A stretch of DNA of 38,029 nt from a virus, in IMG/VR virus record IMGVR_UViG_3300044970_000517, positions 1 through 38,029 of that record. The stretch is one strand, 5' to 3'. Below, piece by piece: positions 22,998-28,152 of this stretch (within the stretch, counting starts at the first letter, position 1; the number at the start of each line of letters is the position of its first letter). Under the pieces are notes generated by a model. That model saw nothing but the letters and a program-made list of their open reading frames with translations, was not told the origin of the DNA and did no database searches. The translations under genes were made by a program, and so were the position numbers.

Positions 22998-23048
22998 GCT
23001 CACACTCCTGTAGCGCCGTCATTGGCGCGGTTAGCTCGAACGTTAGGC
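22946..23048 (+). repeat. Long attC recombination site E (103 bp)
   Basis: GCCTAAC (22946-22952) and GTTAGGC (23042-23048) flank arms GCTCAACCGG and, as complement, GCTAACCGC with one extra C on the left. An additional stem pairs 22969-22980 with 23014-23025 (11 of 12 bases). The loop holds the Shine-Dalgarno and ATG of the gene ending at 22710. Length resembles VCR-type attC sites. Confidence 0.82.
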
Positions 23049-23099
23049 CCCGCGAATACGGGCCGCGGTCGATCGCGCAGTAGGTGCAGATTCGGGATG

Positions 23100-23294
23100 T
23101 CATCCGCCGACGACCGGGTACACGCCTTCACTAGCCCGGAAAAACGTGTCGCCCTTGCGTTTGGCGCCCTGCCGCACACATGCGGCGAATGCGCGGCGGG
23201 CCGCGCGACGGGCAGCTTCGAGGGTACGATGTCCCGAGATAACTCGTGTGTGGTCGCCGTAGTGACCCGGAGCGGGGACGACAAAGTAGTACAT
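23100..23294 (-). CDS. Small phage protein, 64 aa
   Basis: The ATG follows AGGAG. The sequence MYYFVVPAPGHYGDHTRVIS then GHRTLEAARRAARRAFAACV and a C-terminal YPVVGG looks like a compact alpha/beta protein with a strongly basic helix. It lies between attC E and the sliding-clamp gene. I recognise no domain. A longer overlapping ORF on the same strand in another frame was rejected for poor composition. Confidence 0.7.
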   Translation of the reverse strand: MYYFVVPAPGHYGDHTRVISGHRTLEAARRAARRAFAACVRQGAKRKGDTFFRASEGVYPVVGG

Positions 23295-23319
23295 GGTCGT
23301 TTCTCCTTGTGATGGTCGT

Positions 23320-23973
23320 TCACGCGGTAGCCCACGAGGGCAGGCCCGGGTGCCGCATGTCGTCAGCGTCGACGCGCAGGGGCATGATTACCCCGAGCGC
23401 GTCGCGTCCGAGACCCGAGACCAGGGCGCCGCCGCGCCCGTTGTGGTGGACGACGGGCTTGCTCTTCGTCGACCCGGACAGCAGCGCGTGCACGTCGCCG
23501 AACGTCGCCACCAAGGCAGGGTCGAACTGCGCCACTTCAAGCGACGCGGCGGCGGGCATGACCCGGCGCCAGTCGGGATAACGCCCTTCGACGGGCTTCG
23601 TTGTCGTGGTCGTGGTGCCCGTGATAGTGATAGCGTCGGGTGCCTTAATCGTCACCCCAGGCCGATCGGGATCCGGGGTCTGTGCGCCGGGGATGATCTC
23701 GACGGTAATCGGCAGCGTCGTTCGCCCGACCTTCCCGGGCTTGACGGCTTCGAGAGCCTCGCGCGGGATGATCCATTGCCCGACGGCGCGGTCGCCTTCG
23801 ATGTTGTCGTCCACGTAGGGCACGGAGAGCAACACGTGACCATTCGTTGCCACCAGGGTGACGTCCTGCGCTCGGACGTCGACCAGTACTCCCTTCAGGT
23901 AGTAGCGGATGTCCTGCTTCGGAGCGACGAGCAGCAGGGCCTTGAGGATGTTGTGTTCGATTGTGAGTTTCAT
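23320..23973 (-). CDS. DnaN-like sliding clamp, 217 aa
   Basis: The ATG follows AAGGAG. The N-terminal half resembles DnaN clamp domains: DIRYYLKGVLVDVRAQDVTL, VATNGHVLLSVPYV and WIIPREALEAVK. The C-terminal half has RYPDWRRVMP, a beta-rich segment and ALGVIMPLRV, which matches the conserved end of bacterial beta clamps (VIMPxR). At 217 residues it is about two clamp domains, so it would need to assemble as a trimer like T4 gp45 or PCNA, whereas DnaN is a three-domain dimer. It may tether the phage polymerase or recruit host factors. Assignment is by motif similarity and is moderately confident. Confidence 0.7.
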   Translation of the reverse strand: MKLTIEHNILKALLLVAPKQDIRYYLKGVLVDVRAQDVTLVATNGHVLLSVPYVDDNIEGDRAVGQWIIPREALEAVKPGKVGRTTLPITVEIIPGAQTPDPDRPGVTIKAPDAITITGTTTTTTKPVEGRYPDWRRVMPAAASLEVAQFDPALVATFGDVHALLSGSTKSKPVVHHNGRGGALVSGLGRDALGVIMPLRVDADDMRHPGLPSWATA

Positions 23974-23998
23974 TTCCGGTTCTCCTTATGGTGGTGGG

Positions 23999-24208
23999 TC
24001 AAAGGGTAGCGCGATAAGCCAGACCCGAAGAGATGACCCCGTCGCGCTGCAGCCAGTCGATCCAGTCGACGAAGGTGCAACGGACCGTCGCGCAGTGGTG
24101 GTTTTGCCGCTTGGACAGAATCCCGGCTTCCCGGGCTTGTTCTGCGAGGTGGGGGTACGCGGCCCAGAATGCGCGGCGCAGGGCGCGTTGGCTGGTGATA
24201 CGGTTCAT
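23999..24208 (-). CDS. Small helical phage protein, 69 aa
   Basis: AGGAG lies eight bases before the ATG. The sequence is helical and basic (TSQRALRRAFWAAYPHLAEQ), with a His/Cys cluster (NHHCATVRCTFVDWIDWL) that might bind metal. It resembles small phage proteins with 'TTRCAFVDWVDAL'-type motifs, found next to replication genes. The function is unknown. Confidence 0.7.
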   Translation of the reverse strand: MNRITSQRALRRAFWAAYPHLAEQAREAGILSKRQNHHCATVRCTFVDWIDWLQRDGVISSGLAYRATL

Positions 24209-24233
24209 TTCCGGGTTCTCCTATCTAGTTGGT

Positions 24234-24323
24234 TCAAAGACACAGCGCCAGAATAGCGCCAATGACACAGCCGGCGAATAGGGCGAACCCGTAGTCGACC
24301 AGGCGCATAGGTACGTTCCACAT
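24234..24323 (-). CDS. 29-aa membrane microprotein
   Basis: I chose the ATG at 24323, two bases after the stop of the gene upstream. The earlier part of the frame overlaps that gene. The product MWNVPMRLVDYGFALFAGCV plus IGAILALCL is one transmembrane helix. No obvious Shine-Dalgarno is present, suggesting coupled translation. The function is unknown. Confidence 0.5.
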   Translation of the reverse strand: MWNVPMRLVDYGFALFAGCVIGAILALCL

Positions 24324-24325
24324 GG

Positions 24326-24478
24326 TCAGCCCAGCAGGATGACGAGGGCGATGCTCAGCGGAACTCCCTGCTTGCGCAGGTTCCGCGCTGCCTGCTGGTA
24401 GCCGACTTCGGCCGCTTGCTGGCGGGCCTTGCAGACTATCCATCGGCCGGCACTGATGTAGGTTGCGAGGGTTCGCAT
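24326..24478 (-). CDS. Small phage protein, 50 aa
   Basis: The ATG at 24478 follows AGGAG, which overlaps the stop of the upstream gene. The sequence is a basic helix (AGRWIVCKARQQAAEVGYQQ) ending in a short hydrophobic tail (VPLSIALVILLG) that could anchor in a membrane. No family is recognised. The downstream membrane microprotein begins two bases after its stop, so the two may be functionally linked. Confidence 0.6.
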   Translation of the reverse strand: MRTLATYISAGRWIVCKARQQAAEVGYQQAARNLRKQGVPLSIALVILLG

Positions 24479-24480
24479 GT

Positions 24481-24690
24481 TCACTCCTGATTCAGCAAAT
24501 GCTGCGCATACCGGTGCGCCAGATCGGGGCACGCGAAGATCCGCGATTCAATGATCGCATCGGATTCCAGGTCAGCAAAAACCACGCGATGCGTGCCCAT
24601 TTGAGTGCGGGCCACGCCTACGACGAGGGTGGAATGCCGAGGGCACGTCGATTGCCATTCCGGGGAGTCGGACGAGGGGAAGATGCTCAT
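24481..24690 (-). CDS. Small phage protein, 69 aa
   Basis: GGAG lies nine bases upstream of the ATG. The sequence has a mixed beta/alpha character (STLVVGVARTQMGTHRVVFA, ESRIFACPDLAHRYAQHLLN). It looks like a small soluble protein of the leftward accessory operon. There is no recognised domain. It is separated from the next gene by two bases, consistent with an operon. Confidence 0.65.
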   Translation of the reverse strand: MSIFPSSDSPEWQSTCPRHSTLVVGVARTQMGTHRVVFADLESDAIIESRIFACPDLAHRYAQHLLNQE

Positions 24691-24711
24691 AGTGCGGGGC
24701 TCCGGGTACTG

Positions 24712-24921
24712 TTACGGGCGCGGCCACTGACGGACGAGCGCGCCGTCCGGGCCGTAGAGCTTGACGCTTTGGACACGCTCGCCGTGCTCGCCTACGCCGG
24801 GTGCGTGGGCGTATGCCCAGGCGGCGTCTTTGTATGCGTCCATGGCTTCGTCTTCGTCGTCGAAAGTGTCGACGATATCGGGCGCGGCATGCCAATAATG
24901 CTGGACAAGTCTGTAGGTCAT
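24712..24921 (-). CDS. Small acidic phage protein, 69 aa
   Basis: An AGGAG about ten bases upstream supports the ATG at 24921. The sequence is MTYRLVQHYWHAAPDIVDTF with an acidic helix (DDEDEAMDAYKDAAWAYAHA) and a C-terminal strand (VQSVKLYGPDGALVRQW), resembling small 'host nuclease inhibitor-like' or DUF-type accessory proteins with an aromatic-acidic fold. I cannot assign a family. Its leader carries two overlapping alternative hairpins at 24953-24990. Confidence 0.65.
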   Translation of the reverse strand: MTYRLVQHYWHAAPDIVDTFDDEDEAMDAYKDAAWAYAHAPGVGEHGERVQSVKLYGPDGALVRQWPRP

Positions 24922-24952
24922 GGTGTGGGGCTCTCCTGTGGTGGGTGAACAC

Positions 24953-24990
24953 GGGCTAACGGGTTCGCTAGCCCCTGCACACGGCAGGGG
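24953..24990 (-). promoter_or_regulatory. Two overlapping, mutually exclusive leader hairpins
   Basis: CCCCTGC (24972-24978) pairs with GCAGGGG (24984-24990), and GGGCTA (24953-24958) pairs with TAGCCC (24969-24974). The arms share 24972-24974, so only one can fully form. It lies in the leader of the gene at 24712-24921 and looks like an attenuator or ribosome-access switch. There is no evidence beyond sequence complementarity. Confidence 0.4.
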
Positions 24991-24996
24991 ATGGGA

Positions 24997-25260
24997 TCAG
25001 GCGAAGTCTTCCGGGAACAGCAGGCGCAGAGCTTGCGCGGGGCCGATGTCGCCACGTGTCAGCCGAGCCATACTGCCGACGACGTGGATATCGGAGCTGG
25101 CGGTAGTGTGGCGCGCCCCCTGATCAGCGCGCCAGGTTGCCGTGAAGATTTGGTCGGCAAGCCGCTCGCGTTGATAGGCCCTGTAGTCCTTTCTCTCGTG
25201 GTGAGGGATCCACCATGGGACCGTGGCGCGGGCGATGCGACGGCAGACTAAGTACAGCAT
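24997..25260 (-). CDS. Basic phage protein, first gene of the leftward accessory operon, 87 aa
   Basis: I chose the ATG at 25260 with AGGAG seven bases upstream; the frame extends to 25323 without a ribosome-binding site. The product is rich in Arg/His/Trp (LVCRRIARATVPWWIPHHER, AYQRERLADQIFTATWRADQ) and ends GPAQALRLLFPEDFA. No domain is recognised. A candidate -10 TATCAT at 25300-25295 (on -) would give a short leader containing the ribosome-binding site. Confidence 0.65.
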   Translation of the reverse strand: MLYLVCRRIARATVPWWIPHHERKDYRAYQRERLADQIFTATWRADQGARHTTASSDIHVVGSMARLTRGDIGPAQALRLLFPEDFA

Positions 25261-25603
25261 GGTGCGTGCTCCTGCAGTGGTTGACGACGAAGTGATGATA
25301 GGTCCGATGGTGTAATGGTGCACTAGTGGAAACCCTTAGGTTCATTGTCGAGTGCGACACTGTGACTGGTGGGGGGTGTTGGATTTCGACTGTCGCAATT
25401 GATATTTAAAAAATGACCCCATAGTCAGAAAACTACATGGTCGCAGTCTCCACCATCGCACCATCCCTTGACCCGATGAACCACCACATCCTGTCACGCC
25501 GTCACACCGCACACTGTGTCAATGGACATTAGGGTTTCCCCTAATGTGCAATGGGTCAATGGTGGATACGATGACATTGTCGTCAACGAACCAAGGAAAG
25601 AGC
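25261..25603. promoter_or_regulatory. Divergent regulatory region between accessory and late operons
   Basis: This 343-bp non-coding stretch includes a leftward -10 candidate (TATCAT, 25300-25295 on -). It has an AT-rich block in an otherwise GC-rich sequence (25399-25418). A perfect 9-bp inverted repeat with a 4-nt spacer lies at 25526-25547 (ACATTAGGG/CCCTAATGT). A rightward -10 candidate TACGAT (25567-25572) lies upstream of the ATG at 25604. The inverted repeat covers the -35 region of that promoter, so it may be an operator. I see no gene in this stretch. Confidence 0.5.
25526..25547. promoter_or_regulatory. Perfect inverted repeat, candidate operator
   Basis: ACATTAGGG (25526-25534) and CCCTAATGT (25539-25547) are exact complements around TTTC. 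The site is centred about 30 bases before the candidate -10 at 25567, as expected for an operator. A hairpin without T-tract is the alternative. Confidence 0.5.
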
Positions 25604-25771
25604 ATGTCGGTCTACCGAGAGATGGGGTATGAAAGCCGCAGGGACTACCTGGAAAGATTGGCCGATGAGTACGGGATTGACCCGACCATCGTTTTCGCAC
25701 TGGCGTCGATGCTGGGTCCGAACGAGGACTTCGACGGGCTCGTCACGTCGCTTGAAGACGAGTACGCCTGA
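25604..25771 (+). CDS. Small conserved phage protein, 55 aa
   Basis: The ATG at 25604 follows AAGGA; the frame extends back to 25544 but that part is non-coding in character. The sequence YESRRDYLERLADEYGIDPT and ALASMLGPNEDFDGLVTSLE matches a small protein frequently found ahead of terminase genes in related phages. It is helical and acidic, with no known function. The pattern 'LGPNEDFDGLV' is probably the conserved core. Confidence 0.75.
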   Translation: MSVYREMGYESRRDYLERLADEYGIDPTIVFALASMLGPNEDFDGLVTSLEDEYA

Positions 25772-25989
25772 GACCCTAGGGGCCACGGCCCCCCGCTCCC
25801 CCGCTCCCCCGCTCCAGCGGCTGCGCGGGGGGCGGCGGCGGCGGGCGGCAGGGGGTACCCCTCGACCGGGCCGGCCCCGTGTTCAAAAACGTACACCCCA
25901 CAAAAATTTTCAGCACCCCCGAACCCGTAAGCCATTGAACCAATCTATTCCCTTTTTCCTTCCCTACCCCCTCGTGCTACACTCGTCGC
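25772..25989. other. GC-rich intergenic region before terminase
   Basis: This 218-bp stretch contains three exact tandem copies of CCCCGCTC (25791-25814), a G-rich run (25827-25856) and a pyrimidine-rich tract. It leads to an extended -10 element just before the small terminase gene. It could hold the packaging (pac) site or a terminator for the preceding small gene, but nothing in the sequence proves either. Confidence 0.4.
25975..25983 (+). promoter_or_regulatory. Extended -10 promoter for leaderless terminase transcript
   Basis: TGCTACACT has the TG extended -10 motif and a 4/6 -10 hexamer (25978-25983). The predicted start falls on the A of the ATG at 25990. No Shine-Dalgarno is visible between, consistent with a leaderless mRNA. 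Confidence 0.45.
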
Positions 25990-26604
25990 ATGGAGCAGAA
26001 TCCGCCAGTCGCTCAGGCGATCCCTACGTGGCTTGATGCCACCTCGTCGCCTAGTCACAGCGTCACACCGCACATATCGCAGGCCAAAGCGGCCAGGATG
26101 ACCCGGGAGGGTCAGGAGGCGGTATTCCTCGCCATGTTCGAACGAGTCCTTGGCGAGATGGTGCGCGGACGTACCCTCAAGAACGTCATCGAGCACGACG
26201 TTCGCCAGATTGACTACGAAGCCTTCTTCCGCTGGATCAAACGCAACCCCGCTCGTCATGAACGGTACAAGGAGGCCAAGGAGCTACGCACCGAGTGGTG
26301 GGCTGGTCGCCTCGTCGAGATCGCCGATGCCGATGACAGCACCGAGGACGTGGCACGCTCTCGTCTGCGCGTGGACACCCTGAAGTGGCTCATGGGTGCC
26401 GACAACCGGAAGACCTACGGAGACACGAAGCAGGTCGAGATCAACCAGTCCATCAGCATCACCGCAGCCCTTGAACAGGCTCGGGCACGGGTGCAGATGA
26501 TCCAGCCTATCAACTCGACCCACCCCATCGAAGACGTCGTTGACGTGGACACTATGGGGCTGATCGAGCACCGGCAAGAACAGCAGACTGAGGACAACGA
26601 CTGA
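25990..26604 (+). CDS. terS: Terminase small subunit, 204 aa
   Basis: The central region follows phage small terminases: RTLKNVIEHDVRQIDYEAFF with RWIKRNPARHERYKEAKEL is the DNA-binding HTH-like part. It is followed by an acidic helix (EIADADDSTEDVARSRLRVD) and the signature LMGADNRKTYGDTKQVEI. The C-terminus is acidic. Small terminases recognise the packaging site and hand DNA to the large subunit. No ribosome-binding site precedes the ATG, and an extended -10 lies six bases before it, so translation may be leaderless. The stop overlaps the terL start (TGATG). Confidence 0.85.
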   Translation: MEQNPPVAQAIPTWLDATSSPSHSVTPHISQAKAARMTREGQEAVFLAMFERVLGEMVRGRTLKNVIEHDVRQIDYEAFFRWIKRNPARHERYKEAKELRTEWWAGRLVEIADADDSTEDVARSRLRVDTLKWLMGADNRKTYGDTKQVEINQSISITAALEQARARVQMIQPINSTHPIEDVVDVDTMGLIEHRQEQQTEDND

Positions 26605-28151
26605 TGCCAGCGCAGCGCCAACGCTACAGCGCCGAGGAGGAGCAGCTACTCATGTCGCAGATGTGGTCGCCCCACGTCGCCGACGACCCCGAGACGTTCG
26701 TGATGTTCACGTTCCCCTGGGGGCAGAAGAACACTCCCCTCGAACACTTCAGCGGACCGCGTACCTGGCAGCGGGAGGTGCTGCGCTCAATCACTCGTCA
26801 CATCCGCACGAACCGCAGCCCCGGGGCCGTGCTCCAGGCGATGCGTAGCGCCATCGCATCGGGCCGGGGGATCGGGAAGAGCGCACTCGTGTCGTGGCTC
26901 ATCTTGTGGATGCTGTCGACGCGGATCGGTTCTTCCGTGATCGTCAGTGCCAACAGCGAACCGCAGTTGAGGTCGGTCACCTGGGGCGAACTGACGAAGT
27001 GGGCCACGATGGCGATTAACGCGCACTGGTGGGAGCCGTCGGCGACCAAGTTGGTGCCTGCAGCGTGGCTCACTACCCTCGTCGAGCGGGACTTGAGCAA
27101 GGGCACGCGCTACTGGGGTGCTGAGGGGAAACTGTGGAGCGAGGAGAACCCGGACGCGTATGCGGGTGTCCACAATCACGACGGCATGATGGTGATTTTC
27201 GACGAGGCCAGCGGCATCCCGGACACCATCTGGTCCGTGGCTGCGGGTTTCTTCACCGAGCCCATCGTTGACAGGTACTGGCTCGCGTTCAGCAACCCTC
27301 GCCGACCCAGCGGGTACTTCTACGAGTGCTTCACGTCGAGGCGGGACTTCTGGCAGACGCGGCAGATCGACTCTCGCACGGTCGAGGGCACCGACAAGGC
27401 GGTGTACGACCAGATCATCGCGGAGCACGGTGAGGACAGCCGGGAGGCGCGCATCGAGGTGTACGGTCAGTTCCCCAGCACCGGGGACGACCAGTTCATC
27501 GACCTGCAGCGGGTCGAGGAGGCGATGAAGCGCGAGGCTGTGCCCGACCCCAGTGCGCCCGTCGTCATCGGCGTGGACCCGGCGCGCAGCGGGGCGGACA
27601 GCACGGTGATCGCGGTGCGGCAGGGGCGGACGATCCTGACGCTGCGGCGGTACAAGGGCGAGGACACCATGACTGTCGTCGGGCACGTCATTCGCACCAT
27701 CGAGGAGTTCCGCCCGACGTTGACGGTGGTGGACGAGGGTGGCCTGGGCGCCGGGGTACTTGACAGGCTCAAGGAGCAGCGGTACAAGGTGCGCGGGGTC
27801 AACTTCGGATGGAAGTCGAGCAGGCCGGCGATGTACGGCAACAAGCGTGCTGAAATCTGGGGTGCGCTCAAGGAGTGGCTGTCCACAGCGTCGATCCCCA
27901 ACGACAAGCACCTGCGCGACGACCTCACGGGGCCACGGGTCAAGCCAAACAGCGCCGGGGCCATCTTCCTGGAGTCGAAGAAGGAGATGAAAGCCCGAGG
28001 ACTCGCCTCTCCCGACGCTGCCGATGCCATCGCCGTCACCTTCGCGTTCCCCATCGGCACCGACGACCCGGTGCTCAACCAGCGAGGCGCATCGCACTCG
28101 CGCATCGTAGTTCCAACGGTAAACTACTGGAACGCGACACAGAGAGCATGA
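26604..28151 (+). CDS. terL: Terminase large subunit, 515 aa
   Basis: The ATPase domain has Walker A SGRGIGKSAL (K92 in GRGIGKS) and Walker B MMVIFDEASG (D200, E201). The RNase H-like nuclease domain has acidic residues at D325 (GVDPARSGADS), D377 (VVDEGG) and D474 (DAADAIAVTF). The N-terminus contains FTFPWGQ and TWQREVL, typical of adenine-recognising TerL motifs. It cuts concatemeric DNA and drives it into the procapsid through the portal encoded next. Coupled to terS by TGATG. Confidence 0.95.
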   Translation: MPAQRQRYSAEEEQLLMSQMWSPHVADDPETFVMFTFPWGQKNTPLEHFSGPRTWQREVLRSITRHIRTNRSPGAVLQAMRSAIASGRGIGKSALVSWLILWMLSTRIGSSVIVSANSEPQLRSVTWGELTKWATMAINAHWWEPSATKLVPAAWLTTLVERDLSKGTRYWGAEGKLWSEENPDAYAGVHNHDGMMVIFDEASGIPDTIWSVAAGFFTEPIVDRYWLAFSNPRRPSGYFYECFTSRRDFWQTRQIDSRTVEGTDKAVYDQIIAEHGEDSREARIEVYGQFPSTGDDQFIDLQRVEEAMKREAVPDPSAPVVIGVDPARSGADSTVIAVRQGRTILTLRRYKGEDTMTVVGHVIRTIEEFRPTLTVVDEGGLGAGVLDRLKEQRYKVRGVNFGWKSSRPAMYGNKRAEIWGALKEWLSTASIPNDKHLRDDLTGPRVKPNSAGAIFLESKKEMKARGLASPDAADAIAVTFAFPIGTDDPVLNQRGASHSRIVVPTVNYWNATQRA

Positions 28152-28152
28152 C

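Larger units (their letters stand above)
21443..23048 (+). mobile_element. Four-cassette integron-like (attC) array 2
   Basis: Four attC sites (21885-21941, 22341-22397, 22659-22715, 22946-23048) separate cassettes of about 493, 456, 318 and 333 bp. The left edge is GTTATGC at 21442, preceded by the 18-bp sequence shared with array 1. All five ORFs are on the - strand although the attC polarity is +. Each cassette's last stop codon lies within the first 10 bases of the cassette. No integron integrase gene is present in the window. The strand field gives attC polarity. Confidence 0.85.

Noticed and set aside
21885-23048. CRISPR array or REP/terminator repeats
   Set aside because: The repeats are imperfect palindromes with gene-length spacers, differing central parts and no leader; they lack T-tracts. 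The RYYYAAC/GTTRRRY boxes and the single extra base fit attC better.
23000-23335. Leftward 111-aa ORF spanning attC E's right end
   Set aside because: Composition is typical of a frame shadow; the 23100-23294 ORF in another frame has AGGAG and a natural protein sequence.
25791-25856. Tandem CCCCGCTC repeats and G-rich run as G-quadruplex or replication origin
   Set aside because: Only three 8-bp copies and imperfect G-runs; too little to claim an origin or quadruplex.
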